Source of the DNA: Streptomyces sp. BHT-5-2
GTDB taxonomy: Bacteria; Actinomycetota; Actinomycetes; Streptomycetales; Streptomycetaceae
Direction of reading: 5' to 3'
Assembly: GCF_019774615.1 (NCBI RefSeq)
Contig: NZ_CP081496.1
Coordinates: forward strand, 4,774,001-4,838,000
DNA: 64,000 nucleotides
Shown: positions 1 to 8,824 of the stretch, one piece after another
Numbering within the stretch: the stretch's first letter is position 1
Layout: every line of letters begins with the position of its first letter
Position numbers and translations under genes: made by a program
Notes under the pieces: generated by a model
The model's input: the letters and a program-made list of their open reading frames with translations, nothing else
What the model was told of the DNA's origin: nothing
The model's database searches: none

Positions 1-2
1 CC

Positions 3-2255
3 GCCACCTTCCTGCCGGGCACGGCCGACCGTGCCCCGGGCCCCACCGAACCGTCGGCCCCGGACATGTCCCACATCGAGGCCCGCACCGCACGGCACGC
101 CGACGGCCACCGGCTGCCGGTGGCGATCACCATGTGCCCGCTGGCCGACGCGCTCCAGAACGCCGCGGCCGGCCCGGCCCGGGTGCTGGTGGCGACCGGG
201 CTCGACGACCTGCGGCGGTGGGAGGCGCGCCAGGCGATGCTGCACGGGCTGGCGACGCAGTCGCCGGTGGGGTTGGCCATCTACGACAACGACCTGCAAC
301 TGACGTGGTTCAACAGCTCGTACGGGCGGGAGATCGGGCTGCCGCTGCGGCAGTTGATCGGCAAGCGGGCGAACGAACTGTATCCGGGCGAGTTCGTGAC
401 CGAGGGCTACCCGCACGCGCTGGAGGCGGTGATGCGCCATGTGCTGGCGACCGGCGAGCCCTTCGTCGATCTGCACTTCGTCGGCGAGCAGCCCACCGAT
501 CCGGGCACCGAGCACGTCTGGTCCTGCTCCTACTACCGGCTCCAGGACCCGGACGGGCGGGTGCTGGGGGTGTGCGAGGACTCCTTCGACATCACCGACC
601 GCTACCAGGCGCAGCGCCGGCTGAACCTCCTGGTGGAGGCCGGCCGGCGGATCGGCACCACGCTGGACGTGGTCGGCACCGCACGGGAGGTGACCGAGGT
701 CGCGGTCCCGGACTTCGCGAGCACCGTGACCGTCGACCTGGTGCGCTCGGTGCTGGAGGGCGGCGACCCGGAGCCGGACGAGGCCGGGATGCCCGAACTG
801 GTCCGGGTCGCCGCCCGCTCCCGGGACGACCCGCCGGACCGGCCGCCGACCCCGCCCCACCCGGTCGCCTACCGGCGGGGCATGCTGCCGTACCGGAGCC
901 TGTCGTCGGGCGGGCTGATCCGCACCGAGCGGACGATCGTGGTGCCGCTGCGGGCCGGTGGCCCGCTCATGGGGCTGGTCACCTTCGACCGCGGCGACAG
1001 CCCGCGGGTCTTCGACGGCGGCGAGGTCGACCTGGCCGACGAACTGGTCGTGCGGGCCGCGGTCTCCATGGACAACGCCCGCCGGTTCGCCCGGGAGCAC
1101 ACCGCGGCGCTCACCCTCCAGCGCGATCTGCTGCCCCAGCACCTGCCCCCGCAGTCCGCGGTGGACGCGGCATACCGCTATCTGCCCAGCGACGACCGGG
1201 CCGGGGTCGGCGGCGACTGGTTCGACGTGATCGGGCTGTCCGGCACCCGGGTCGGACTGGTGGTGGGGGACGTGGTCGGGCACGGTCTCCAGGCCGCCGC
1301 CACCATGGGGCGGCTGCGCACGACCGTACGGGCGCTGGCCCGGATGGACCTGGCGCCCGACGAGCTGCTCGGCCGGCTCGACGACCTGGTGGGGCAGGCC
1401 CCGGAGGAGCGCGCCGCCGGGGGCGCGGCGGAGCCCGGCCCGGGCGATGTGACACCCGGGGTGACCTGCCTCTACGCGGTCTACGACCCGGTCTCGCGGC
1501 ACTGCACGATGGCCCGGGCCGGGCATCCGCCGCCGGCGATCGTGACGCCCGGCGGCGCGGTGTCCTTCCCGGACCTGCCGGCCGGGCCGCCACTGGGGCT
1601 GGGCGGCCTGCCGTTCGAGTCCTGGGAGACCCAGCTGCCGGTGGGCAGCCTGCTGGCACTGTTCACCGACGGGCTGCTGCGCGACCGGGAGCGGGACGTC
1701 GACGCCGGACTGGCGATCCTGGGCGAGGTGCTGCGGGCGGACGCGCGGCCACTGGAGGAGCTGTGCGACCGGGCGCTGGCGGAACTGCTGCCGGGCGGGG
1801 CGACGGCCGACGACGCGGCGCTGCTGCTGGTGCGGACCCGGGAGCTGGACGCCCGGCAGGTGGCCGCCTGGGAGCTGCCCGCGGAGCCGGCCGCGGTCGC
1901 CACCGCCCGGGAGCTGGCCACCGGGCAGCTGGCGCGGTGGGGCCTGGCGGAGCTGTCCTACGCGACCGAGCTGATGGTCAGCGAACTGGTCACCAACACC
2001 GTGCGGCACGCGTCCGGACCGGTGCACCTGCGGCTGCTGCGGGATCTGGCGCTGGTGACGGAGGTGTCCGACACCGCCCACACCTCGCCGCACCTGCGGT
2101 ACGCCGCGAGCGACGACGAGGGCGGCCGGGGGCTGTTCATCGTCGCGCAGCTGGTGCAACGCTGGGGGACGCGGTACACGCCGTCCGGCAAGACGATCTG
2201 GACGGAGCAGGCGTTCCCGGCGGACTATCCGGGGGCTCCGCGGCCGGTGGGCTGA
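3..2255 (+). CDS. PAS-GAF-SpoIIE phosphatase with anti-sigma kinase domain (5' truncated by window edge)
   Basis: The frame is open from the first bases, so the real start lies outside the window; the first internal ATG is at 66. Numbering from that ATG, the tail of one sensor domain is followed by a complete PAS domain (about 60-175), a GAF-like region (about 185-345), a PP2C/SpoIIE phosphatase domain (about 365-575, with GGDWFDV and VGDVVGHG metal-site motifs) and a C-terminal HATPase_c domain of the RsbW/SpoIIAB type (about 590-720; N-box SELVTNTVRHA and G-rich DEGGRGLFIV). This is a Streptomyces-type partner-switching regulator: the phosphatase would act on an anti-sigma-factor antagonist and the kinase domain on its partner. 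No cognate sigma factor or antagonist gene is visible nearby. The domain calls are firm; the signal and target are unknown. Confidence 0.93.
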   Translation, partial: ATFLPGTADRAPGPTEPSAPDMSHIEARTARHADGHRLPVAITMCPLADALQNAAAGPARVLVATGLDDLRRWEARQAMLHGLATQSPVGLAIYDNDLQLTWFNSSYGREIGLPLRQLIGKRANELYPGEFVTEGYPHALEAVMRHVLATGEPFVDLHFVGEQPTDPGTEHVWSCSYYRLQDPDGRVLGVCEDSFDITDRYQAQRRLNLLVEAGRRIGTTLDVVGTAREVTEVAVPDFASTVTVDLVRSVLEGGDPEPDEAGMPELVRVAARSRDDPPDRPPTPPHPVAYRRGMLPYRSLSSGGLIRTERTIVVPLRAGGPLMGLVTFDRGDSPRVFDGGEVDLADELVVRAAVSMDNARRFAREHTAALTLQRDLLPQHLPPQSAVDAAYRYLPSDDRAGVGGDWFDVIGLSGTRVGLVVGDVVGHGLQAAATMGRLRTTVRALARMDLAPDELLGRLDDLVGQAPEERAAGGAAEPGPGDVTPGVTCLYAVYDPVSRHCTMARAGHPPPAIVTPGGAVSFPDLPAGPPLGLGGLPFESWETQLPVGSLLALFTDGLLRDRERDVDAGLAILGEVLRADARPLEELCDRALAELLPGGATADDAALLLVRTRELDARQVAAWELPAEPAAVATARELATGQLARWGLAELSYATELMVSELVTNTVRHASGPVHLRLLRDLALVTEVSDTAHTSPHLRYAASDDEGGRGLFIVAQLVQRWGTRYTPSGKTIWTEQAFPADYPGAPRPVG

Positions 2256-2358
2256 GCAGGCGGGCCGGTGTACGCCGTGCGGGTCGGCGAAGCCGGTCCC
2301 ATGATGGAAACCACCAACGAGGTCCCGGCACTCGGCGGGCGAGGAAAGAGGAGGACCT

Positions 2359-2550
2359 GTGACGACCAATGGCAGTGAGACCCCGGCCCAGCAGCGGCCA
2401 GCGGAGCTGTACACCGGTAGCGAACGGCCCTTCGACGCGGAGGACCTGGTCAGGGCGTCCGGGCGCGAGCCCACGCCGCACAGCCTGGCCTGGGCCCAGC
2501 GCCTGATCGATGAGAAGGGGCGGGCCGCCATCGAGCGGTATCTGCCCTAG
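2359..2550 (+). CDS. Small conserved-type hypothetical protein, 63 aa
   Basis: GTG start preceded by a good ribosome-binding site (GAGGAGG-like, about 5-7 nt upstream). The protein is hydrophilic with no membrane segment or signal peptide. The central part has the pattern of a short helical protein (FDAEDLVRASG, then a predicted helix LAWAQRLIDEKGRAAIERYLP). It lies about 100 nt downstream of the phosphatase gene on the same strand and could be co-transcribed. I do not recognise a family with a known role. Codon use matches the neighbours, so I believe it is a real gene. Confidence 0.65.
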   Translation: MTTNGSETPAQQRPAELYTGSERPFDAEDLVRASGREPTPHSLAWAQRLIDEKGRAAIERYLP

Positions 2551-2655
2551 TGGTGGCGGTGCGGCGGTGACGCCGCGCCCCGTCCGTCCGGCCCGGAGGC
2601 GGCGGCCCCCGGGCCGCGGCATGCGCGGTGCGACCCACCACTACCCTCTCGGTAC

Positions 2656-3162
2656 ATGACAATCGAACGGATCGATCCGCCCTCGCAGGCCGGTGAGCGC
2701 GAGATGCTCCGCGCCTACCTGGACTTCCACCGGGCCACCCTGGCGATGAAGGTCGAGGGGCTGACCGACGAACAGCTGCGGCGGCGCTCGATGCCGCCGT
2801 CGACGCTCTCCCTGCTCGGCCTGGTGCGGCACCTGGCCGAGGTGGAGCGCACCTGGTTCCGCCGGGTGGTCAACGGCGAGGACATTCCGCTGGTCTGGTC
2901 CGAAGAGGGCGACTACCAGGCCGCGTTCGACGACGGCGAGTCCACCGGCGCCTCGGCGCTCGCCACCTGGCAGACGGAGGTGGCGCACTCCCGGCGCATC
3001 GAGGAGGCCGCCGAGTCCCTGGACATCACCGCCCACCAGCCCCGGTGGGGCAAGGACGTCTCGCTCCGCCTGATCATGCTGCACATGATCCACGAGTACG
3101 CCCGGCACAACGGCCATGCCGACTTCCTGCGCGAGGGCGTGGACGGGGCCACCGGCCCCTGA
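2656..3162 (+). CDS. DinB/DUF664-family protein
   Basis: 168 aa, four-helix-bundle DinB_2/DUF664 type. It has the conserved early histidine in LVRHLAEVERTWFRR and a late histidine cluster (MLHMIHEYARHNGHADFLRE), which together form the usual three-histidine metal site. Actinobacterial relatives belong to the mycothiol/bacillithiol S-transferase-like group, so a thiol-dependent detoxification role is possible but not shown. No Shine-Dalgarno sequence precedes the ATG. TACCCT lies 8 nt upstream (2642-2647), so a leaderless mRNA is likely. A strong terminator hairpin follows at 3211-3244. Confidence 0.88.
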   Translation: MTIERIDPPSQAGEREMLRAYLDFHRATLAMKVEGLTDEQLRRRSMPPSTLSLLGLVRHLAEVERTWFRRVVNGEDIPLVWSEEGDYQAAFDDGESTGASALATWQTEVAHSRRIEEAAESLDITAHQPRWGKDVSLRLIMLHMIHEYARHNGHADFLREGVDGATGP

Positions 3163-3210
3163 GCCCCGCGGCGGACGCCCGCAGCCGCCCACGGCCGTCC
3201 GCACATACGA

Positions 3211-3244
3211 CGAGGTCCCTTCCCCACGCGGGAAAGGGACCTCG
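3211..3244 (+). terminator. Strong stem-loop terminator after the DinB gene
   Basis: A 15-nt left arm (3211-3225, starting CGAGGTCCCTT) pairs with a 15-nt right arm (3230-3244) with one mismatch around a 4-nt loop ACGC. It lies about 50 nt past the DinB stop codon. There is no U-tract, which is usual in Streptomyces. The rest of 3163-3536 holds nothing I can call as a gene; the murJ promoter should lie at about 3250-3520. Confidence 0.8.
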
Positions 3245-3536
3245 GCTGCTTCTCCTGAGCGCCCGGCCGGCCTTGCACCTGCATCTCCCACCGGTTGGTG
3301 GACGTCTTTCCTTGGACCACGGACGCGCGACTCCCGTCCGCAGGACCGGAGTTCGTCCATGATCATAGCGGACTTCCGGGCCCCGTTTCGCCAGGCGGAC
3401 TTCCGGCCGAACATGGCCGAAGATGACGGAAACGCCCCTGCCCGCGACGGTCCGCGAACGGCCGGCCCGCGCGGGATGCGAGGGTGTGCAGTCCAACGAC
3501 GGGCCGTGGGGCCCGCCCTGACGAGGAGGAACAGGC

Positions 3537-5306
3537 ATGGCCGCGCCGAGCGAAGAGGCCCACGGACCGGGAGGGCCGCGCAGCCTTCTGCCGGACGACA
3601 CCCTGCCGCTGCGCCCGGCCACCGCGCAGGCCACCGCGCCCGCCCCGGCACCCGAACCCGAACCGAAGGGCGGCACCGGCCGCCTGGGCAGGTCCAGCGC
3701 CCTGATGGCGGCGGGCACGATCGTCTCCCGGATCACGGGATTCCTGCGCACGCTCGTCATGGCGGCCGCGATCGGCGTCAGTACGCTCAACGACTCCTAC
3801 CAGGTCGCCAACACCCTGCCGACGATGATCTACGTGCTGGTGAGCGGCGGGGCGCTGAACGCGGTGTTCGTCCCGCAGCTCGTCCGCGCCATGAAGAACG
3901 ACGAGGACGGCGGCGAGGCGTACGCCAACCGCCTGCTCACGCTCGTCGTCATCGTCCTCGCCGGCGTCACCACGCTCGGCGTCCTGGCCGCTCCGCTGCT
4001 GGTGCGCATGATGTCCCCGGACATCGCCGCCGACCCCCAACGCATGGCCCTCACCGTGGCGTTCGCCCGCTACTGCCTGCCCACCATGTTCTTCATGGGA
4101 CTCCATGTCGTGCTCGGGCAGATCCTCAACGCCCGCGGCCGCTTCGGCGCGATGATGTGGACCCCGGTCCTCAACAACGTCGTCATCATCGCCGCCTTCG
4201 GCGCCTTCATCTGGGCCTTCGGCAGCTTCACCGACTCCGGCGTCAGCGCGGCGACCATCACCCCCGAGGGCGTCCGGCTGATCGGCCTGGGCACCCTGCT
4301 CGGCCTGGCCGTCCAGGCACTGGCCATGCTGCCGTACCTGCGCGAGGCCGGCGTCCGGCTCCGCCCCCGCTTCGACTTCCGCGGCCACGGCCTGGGCAGG
4401 GCCGTCGGTCTGGCCAAGTGGACGCTGCTGTTCGTGCTAGCCAACCAGCTCGGCCTGATCGTCGTCACCGAGCTCGCCACCAAGGCGGGCGCCCTCGCCG
4501 AGCGCGCCGGCCACCCCGGCTCCGGCATCACCGCCTACAACTACGCCTACCAGATCTGGCAGATGCCGCAGGCCATCATCACCGTCTCGGTCATGACCGC
4601 CGTGCTGCCACGGATCTCCCGCGCCGCCCTGGACGGCGACGCCGCCGCCGTCCGCCACGACATCTCCTACGGCCTGCGCACCTCGGCCGTCGCCGTCGTC
4701 CCCTGCGCCTTCGCCTTCCTGGCGCTGGGCACGCCGATGGCCACCCTGCTCTACGCCGGCTCGGGCAGCGAGGGCGCCCAGGGCATCGGTCATGTCCTGA
4801 TGGCCTTCGGCCTGGGCCTGGTCCCCTACTCCGCGCAGTACGTCGTCCTGCGCGGCTTCTACGCCTACGAGGACACCCGCACCCCCTTCTTCAACACCCT
4901 CGTCGTCGCCGCCGTCAACGCCGCCGCCTCCGCGCTGTGTTACGTCCTCCTCCCCGCACACTGGGCCGTGGCCGGCATGGCCGCCTCCTACGGCCTGGGC
5001 TTCGCCGTCGGAATCGTCGTCGCCTGGCGCCGGCTGCGCAGCCGACTGGGCGGCGACCTGGACGGTGCGCGCGTCCTGCGCACATACGCGCGCCTGTGCG
5101 CCGTCTCCGCACCGGCCGCGCTCGCCGCCGGAGTCACCGCCACCGCCCTGCTCCACGCCATGGGCAGCGATGCCCTGGGCTCCCTGACCGCCCTGGCCGC
5201 CGGCACGGCCGTCCTCCTCGCCCTCTTCCTCGTCCTCGCCAAGCTGTTCAAACTCCCCGAACTCGACGCGATGTCCACCATGCTCCGCAGCCGCCTCGGC
5301 CGCTGA
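3537..5306 (+). CDS. murJ: Lipid II flippase MurJ (MviN family)
   Basis: 589 aa. A proline- and glutamate-rich cytoplasmic N-tail (about 1-50) precedes about 14 predicted transmembrane segments. The MviN signature region is clear (IVSRITGFLRTLVMAAAIG, then LNDSYQVANTLP and GGALNAVFVPQLV). MurJ moves the undecaprenyl-linked peptidoglycan precursor lipid II across the membrane. The ATG is preceded by GAGGAGG with about 7 nt spacing. Actinobacteria often have several MviN-like proteins; this copy lacks the C-terminal pseudokinase/FhaA-binding extension of mycobacterial MviN and stops soon after the last helix. It sits alone, convergent with a small gene about 20 nt beyond its stop. Confidence 0.93.
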   Translation: MAAPSEEAHGPGGPRSLLPDDTLPLRPATAQATAPAPAPEPEPKGGTGRLGRSSALMAAGTIVSRITGFLRTLVMAAAIGVSTLNDSYQVANTLPTMIYVLVSGGALNAVFVPQLVRAMKNDEDGGEAYANRLLTLVVIVLAGVTTLGVLAAPLLVRMMSPDIAADPQRMALTVAFARYCLPTMFFMGLHVVLGQILNARGRFGAMMWTPVLNNVVIIAAFGAFIWAFGSFTDSGVSAATITPEGVRLIGLGTLLGLAVQALAMLPYLREAGVRLRPRFDFRGHGLGRAVGLAKWTLLFVLANQLGLIVVTELATKAGALAERAGHPGSGITAYNYAYQIWQMPQAIITVSVMTAVLPRISRAALDGDAAAVRHDISYGLRTSAVAVVPCAFAFLALGTPMATLLYAGSGSEGAQGIGHVLMAFGLGLVPYSAQYVVLRGFYAYEDTRTPFFNTLVVAAVNAAASALCYVLLPAHWAVAGMAASYGLGFAVGIVVAWRRLRSRLGGDLDGARVLRTYARLCAVSAPAALAAGVTATALLHAMGSDALGSLTALAAGTAVLLALFLVLAKLFKLPELDAMSTMLRSRLGR

Positions 5307-5325
5307 CCCCGACCGGACCGCCCGG

Positions 5326-5559
5326 TCATGGCCGGAGCTCCTGCCAGGCCAGCTCCTTGAGCGCCATCCGGGCGGCCGGGGCATGGCCGGGGATGTCGGC
5401 CCAGTACGGATGCGTGGCGATCTGCACGGAGAGCCGCTGAAGTCGGCGGCGCAGCACGGCAGTCCGCGCCGGGCTCTCCTCGGCTGCGAGCTCTTGATAG
5501 GCGGCGTACCAGGCGGACTGGGCCCGGACGAGGTCACTGGGAAAGGCGTAGTTCGTCAC
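5326..5559 (-). CDS. Small hypothetical protein, 77 aa
   Basis: The frame is open further upstream, but I place the start at the GTG at 5559 because the sequence from VTNYAFPSDLVRAQSAW onward looks like a real soluble protein and the upstream extension is arginine/proline-rich noise. It has a predicted helical core (SAWYAAYQELAA, then TAVLRRRLQRLSVQIA) and a conserved-looking HPYWADIPGHAPAARMALKEL stretch typical of short Streptomyces proteins of unknown function. No convincing ribosome-binding site precedes the GTG. It is convergent with murJ, 19 nt apart. Confidence 0.6.
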   Translation of the reverse strand: MTNYAFPSDLVRAQSAWYAAYQELAAEESPARTAVLRRRLQRLSVQIATHPYWADIPGHAPAARMALKELAWQELRP

Positions 5560-5820
5560 ACCAGAAATTGCATCACGTGTTCGAATTCCGGCGCAGCACT
5601 CACACGAGTGAATGCGCCGGCGCCACCGCCCTACGCCACTGGTTCTTGGACGCGTACCGGCGGCCCTCCACGGACGCGAGTCCGCGATGGAGGCGAGCCC
5701 GCGACAGCTCGGCGGCCGATCCACGCAACGCACCGCCGCGCATGTCCGCCGCGGCGGTGGGAAGGACCAGTCCCGTACGAGGGAGTCCCGGAAGTGGCCG
5801 AGGAACGAGGGGAGTCGGAA

Positions 5821-6195
5821 GTGATTCGAAGGCTGCAGGCGGTCGCGCTGGACTGCGCCGATCCGGTACGGCTGGCGGAGTTCTACGCGGGCCTGCTCGG
5901 CGGCCGGGTGGTCGCTAAGCCGGAGGAGCCCGACTGGGTCGAGGTGCACGGGTTCGAGGGAACGCCCCTGGCCTGCCAGCGGGTGGACGGCTACCGGCCG
6001 CCCGAATGGCCCGGCCACCGGTATCCGCAGCAGCTCCACCTGGATTTCGACGTGGACGACCTCGACGGGGAGGAGAAGCGGGCGCTCGCCCTCGGCGCGA
6101 CCGTGCTGGAGCGGACGGACCAGCTCCGCCCGGAGGCCAACTGGCGGGTCTACGCGGACCCGGCCGGCCATCCGTTCTGCCTCTGCCTCCACTGA
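5821..6195 (+). CDS. VOC (glyoxalase-like) superfamily protein
   Basis: 124 aa from the GTG at 5821, chosen because GAGGGGAG lies 6 nt upstream; an in-frame GTG at 5794 is the alternative. The N-terminal motif VALDCADPVRLAEFYAGLLGG and the C-terminal WRVYADPAGHPFCLCLH are typical of actinobacterial glyoxalase/bleomycin-resistance-like domains of the Glyoxalase_6 type. A single protein carries two half-domains around QQLHLDFDVDDLDGEEKRALALGA. Substrate unknown. A perfect hairpin terminator follows 20 nt after the stop. Confidence 0.88.
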   Translation: MIRRLQAVALDCADPVRLAEFYAGLLGGRVVAKPEEPDWVEVHGFEGTPLACQRVDGYRPPEWPGHRYPQQLHLDFDVDDLDGEEKRALALGATVLERTDQLRPEANWRVYADPAGHPFCLCLH

Positions 6196-6214
6196 GCCCT
6201 TCGGGCCCACCACG

Positions 6215-6239
6215 GCGACCCGGTCGGGGACCGGGTCGC
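6215..6239 (+). terminator. Hairpin terminator after the VOC gene
   Basis: Perfect 11-bp stem GCGACCCGGTC / GACCGGGTCGC with a GGG loop, 20 nt after the VOC stop. The methyltransferase gene converges on it from the other side, so it may serve both strands. Confidence 0.8.
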
Positions 6240-6330
6240 TTCAGCTGATCGCGGACCTGCACGGACCTCAAGCCGCTCGTGCCACGGGAGTGCGCTGCGC
6301 CCGCGCCCCGTGGCCTTCTCGTACCCGGCG

Positions 6331-7071
6331 TCACGGGCCTTCGGCGGCCGCGATCAGGAAGTTGGGCAGGTGGACGTAGCTCGTGATGCCGGGGGTGGTG
6401 GCCTCTTCCTCGCGGGCCGCACGGGGGTCGAGTCCCGGCTCGGCGATCTCGCGCAACCGGCAGCCGAGGGCGGCGAGTTCGTTGAGATAGGCCGAGAGCG
6501 GACGGTGGAAGTCGGGGGCGTGGGTCCGGGCGAGCCGGTACTCCTCCAGATAGCGGCGCAGGCGGTAGTCGCCGTGCTCGCGCCACGTCGACAGCAGCTG
6601 TTCAAACGCCGGGTGGTTGACGGAGAAGAGGAACAGTCCGCCGGGGCGCAGCGCCTCGACGCAGGCGCGCATGGCCGGTTTCCAGTCCGGGACGGCCGGC
6701 AGCACCATGCTGCACACCACGGCGTCGAACGGACCGCCGAGGTCCGGCAGCCGGGTCAGATCGGCCTGGACGTACACGATGCCCTGGGCGCGGGCGCGTT
6801 CCTTCTCCTGTGCGTAGCCGAACATCGTGTCGGTGGGCTCGACGCCGGTGACCTGCGCGCCGCGGGCGGCGAGCAGACGGCTGAAGTAGCCGTGCCCGCA
6901 CCCCGCGTCCAGGATGCGGCGCCCGTTCACGTCGCCGAGCATCCGCAGCAGCACCGGGTTGACCAGATGGCGTTTGGCGAAGTCGCCGTCGGGCTCCATC
7001 GCCTCCAGGGCCGCGCGGGGAATGTCGTTCCACTGCCGGATCGCCGCGTCGTTCGTCGGTTGCGTGGTCAC
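6331..7071 (-). CDS. Class I SAM-dependent methyltransferase
   Basis: 246 aa from the GTG at 7071 (VTTQPTNDAA). A TTG at 7125 in the same frame is less likely because the added residues look like intergenic sequence. Motif I RILDAGCGHGYFSRLLAARG, the acidic residue after it (VTGVEPTDTM) and motif IV/post-I (FDAVVCSMVLPAVPDW, LRPGGLFLFSVNHP) define a Methyltransf_11/25-type Rossmann fold. The substrate cannot be predicted. It is transcribed in the same direction as the Lrp regulator upstream with a 72-nt gap. Confidence 0.88.
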   Translation of the reverse strand: MTTQPTNDAAIRQWNDIPRAALEAMEPDGDFAKRHLVNPVLLRMLGDVNGRRILDAGCGHGYFSRLLAARGAQVTGVEPTDTMFGYAQEKERARAQGIVYVQADLTRLPDLGGPFDAVVCSMVLPAVPDWKPAMRACVEALRPGGLFLFSVNHPAFEQLLSTWREHGDYRLRRYLEEYRLARTHAPDFHRPLSAYLNELAALGCRLREIAEPGLDPRAAREEEATTPGITSYVHLPNFLIAAAEGP

Positions 7072-7143
7072 CGACCGGAGCGTAGTGCGGTCGGGGCGGC
7101 CGCCCGTGAGAGGCAAAGCGGCCAACCGGCGGACCGGGCGGGC

Positions 7144-7602
7144 TCACAGCTCGGTCTTGATCTTCTTCATGGTCAGATGGGACTCCACCCGCAGCACCCC
7201 GCGCAGACCGGTCAGTTTGCGGGTCAGGAACGCCTCGTAGGCGGCGTGGTCGGCGACCGTCACCCGCAGGAAATAGTCCGGCCGCCCGAAGAACCGCCGC
7301 AGTTCGACGACCTCCTCGTAGGCGGCCACCGTGTTCTCGAACTCCTCGACGGTCTCGCGGTCAGTGGCGTACACCTCGACGTCGACCAGCACCTCCAGGC
7401 CGCGGCCGACCGCGGCGGGGTCGATGACGGCGCGATAGCCGGCGATGACACCGCTCTCCTCCAGGCGCTTGACCCGGCGCAGACACGGCGGCGGCGTCAG
7501 TCCGACGCGTCTGGCCAGTTCGACGTTGGTCAGCCGCCCGTCCTGGCGCAGGTGAAACAAAATTTCTCGATCAAGGGAATCAAGGTCGATTTCATTGCCC
7601 AT
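7144..7602 (-). CDS. Lrp/AsnC-family transcriptional regulator, probable regulator of azlCD
   Basis: 152 aa from the ATG at 7602. N-terminal AsnC-type HTH (LDREILFHLRQDGRLTNVELARRVGLTPPPCLRRVKRLEESGVI) and a C-terminal RAM/ACT-like ligand domain. It is divergent from azlC with only 62 nt between starts; in Bacillus subtilis the azl operon likewise has an Lrp-type repressor (AzlB), so it probably controls the exporter in response to an amino acid. There is no Shine-Dalgarno sequence. A TATGAT -10 box (7614-7609, reading leftwards) ends 7 nt before the ATG, which points to leaderless translation. Confidence 0.9.
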   Translation of the reverse strand: MGNEIDLDSLDREILFHLRQDGRLTNVELARRVGLTPPPCLRRVKRLEESGVIAGYRAVIDPAAVGRGLEVLVDVEVYATDRETVEEFENTVAAYEEVVELRRFFGRPDYFLRVTVADHAAYEAFLTRKLTGLRGVLRVESHLTMKKIKTEL

Positions 7603-7664
7603 GGGGCGATCATAGAGGCACAATCAGCAACCAAATAAGATCCATTTCGTCCTAAAATTGCGGC
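7603..7664. promoter_or_regulatory. Bidirectional lrp/azlC promoter region, both transcripts probably leaderless
   Basis: This 62-nt spacer is much more AT-rich than its surroundings. Rightward, TAAAAT (7653-7658) lies 7 nt before the azlC ATG. Leftward, TATGAT (7614-7609) lies 7 nt before the lrp ATG. Neither gene has a ribosome-binding site, so both would start at or next to the transcription start. Any Lrp operator must lie here; I could not define one. Confidence 0.6.
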
Positions 7665-8417
7665 ATGGCGATACCCTCGGTCACCGCCGACGCTCCCGTC
7701 GGGCCCGCGCCTCCCGCCCCGTCGTCCCGGACGCCGCCCCAGTCCCGGGCCGCCTTCAAGGACTCCGCCTCGGTGGGCCTGGGGCTCGTCCCGCTGGGCA
7801 TCGCCTTCGGTGTACTGGTCACCCACTCCGGCCTCGCCTGGTGGTGGGCGACCTTGTTCGCCACCCTCATCTACGCCGGCTCGTTCGAGTTCGTGCTGGT
7901 CGGCCTGGTCGGCGCGGTCGCCCCGCTGGCGACGGTCGCGCTGACCGCCCTCCTCGTCAACATCCGGCACGTCTTCTACGCGCTGTCCTTCCCCCTGCAC
8001 CGCGTCAGGGGCCGCGCCGCCAGGACGTACAGCACCTTCGCCCTCACCGACGAGGCGTTCGCCCTGACCACCGGCGAGCAGGCCCGCTCCTGGCCCAGCG
8101 GCCGCATTCTGTGGCTGCAGGTGTTCATGCACCTGTACTGGGCCGGCAGCGCCACCGCCGGGGCCCTGCTCGGCTCGCTGATCCCCCAGAGCGTGCAGGG
8201 CCTGGACTTCGCACTGACCGCCCTGTTCACCGTCCTGGCCCTCGACGCCATCCGGGACCGGCGGGGCGACCTGCCCACCCCGGCCCTGGCGCTGCTCAGC
8301 GCGCTGGCCGCCCGGCTGGTCTTCCCCGACCAGCTGCTCCCGGCCGCGTTCGGCCTGTTCACCGCGGGTCTCCTGACCCGCCGCTTCGTTGCCGAGCGGA
8401 GGCGCGCCGATGCCTGA
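7665..8417 (+). CDS. azlC: AzlC-family branched-chain amino acid exporter, large subunit
   Basis: 250 aa with about six hydrophobic segments. The AzlC signature is clear: FKDSASVGLGLVPLGIAFGVLV near the start, LIYAGSFEFVLVGL, and LTALLVNIRHVFYALSF with FALTDEAFALTT. With AzlD it forms a two-component exporter (LIV-E family) for branched-chain amino acids and some analogues. The gene overlaps azlD by 8 nt, so translation is coupled. Confidence 0.93.
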   Translation: MAIPSVTADAPVGPAPPAPSSRTPPQSRAAFKDSASVGLGLVPLGIAFGVLVTHSGLAWWWATLFATLIYAGSFEFVLVGLVGAVAPLATVALTALLVNIRHVFYALSFPLHRVRGRAARTYSTFALTDEAFALTTGEQARSWPSGRILWLQVFMHLYWAGSATAGALLGSLIPQSVQGLDFALTALFTVLALDAIRDRRGDLPTPALALLSALAARLVFPDQLLPAAFGLFTAGLLTRRFVAERRRADA

Positions 8418-8739
8418 CATCCCGTACCTCGTCGCGGCGGTCGCGCTCTCCGCCACCGTCACCTGGGGGCTGCGCGCCCTTCCCTTCGCCGCCCTCGCCC
8501 CCCTGCGCGCGAGCCGGACCGTCCAGTACCTCAGCCGCGGCATGCCCGCCGGCGTCATGGTCATCCTGCTCGTCTACTGCCTGCGCGACCTGCCGCTGAC
8601 CGAGCCGCGCGCCCTTGCCCCGCTGGCGGCGCTGGCCGTCACCGTCGGCCTGCACCTGTGGCGCCGCAACGCCCTGCTCAGCATCCTCGGCGGCACCACC
8701 GTCCATGTGGTCCTGGCCAGCACGGTGTTCGCGCACTGA
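8410..8739 (+). CDS. azlD: AzlD-family branched-chain amino acid exporter, small subunit
   Basis: 109 aa from the ATG at 8410, inside the end of azlC. About four transmembrane segments; VTWGLRALPFAAL and the conserved YLSRGMPAGVMVILLVYCL match the AzlD family, and the length is normal. It partners AzlC. A 10-bp stem with a 27-nt loop (8772-8818) follows. Confidence 0.92.
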   Translation: MPDIPYLVAAVALSATVTWGLRALPFAALAPLRASRTVQYLSRGMPAGVMVILLVYCLRDLPLTEPRALAPLAALAVTVGLHLWRRNALLSILGGTTVHVVLASTVFAH

Positions 8740-8771
8740 GCACCCGGCGCCGGTCGCGTGAGCCGGGCGGG

Positions 8772-8818
8772 GGCCGCGGGCGGCGGAGTGCGAGCGGCGT
8801 CCCCGCCTGCCCGCGGCC
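8772..8818. terminator. Possible bidirectional terminator between azlD and the nitroreductase gene
   Basis: GGCCGCGGGC at 8772-8781 pairs perfectly with GCCCGCGGCC at 8809-8818. The 27-nt loop is long and itself GC-rich. The convergent arrangement makes a shared terminator plausible. Confidence 0.5.
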
Positions 8819-8824
8819 GGAAGT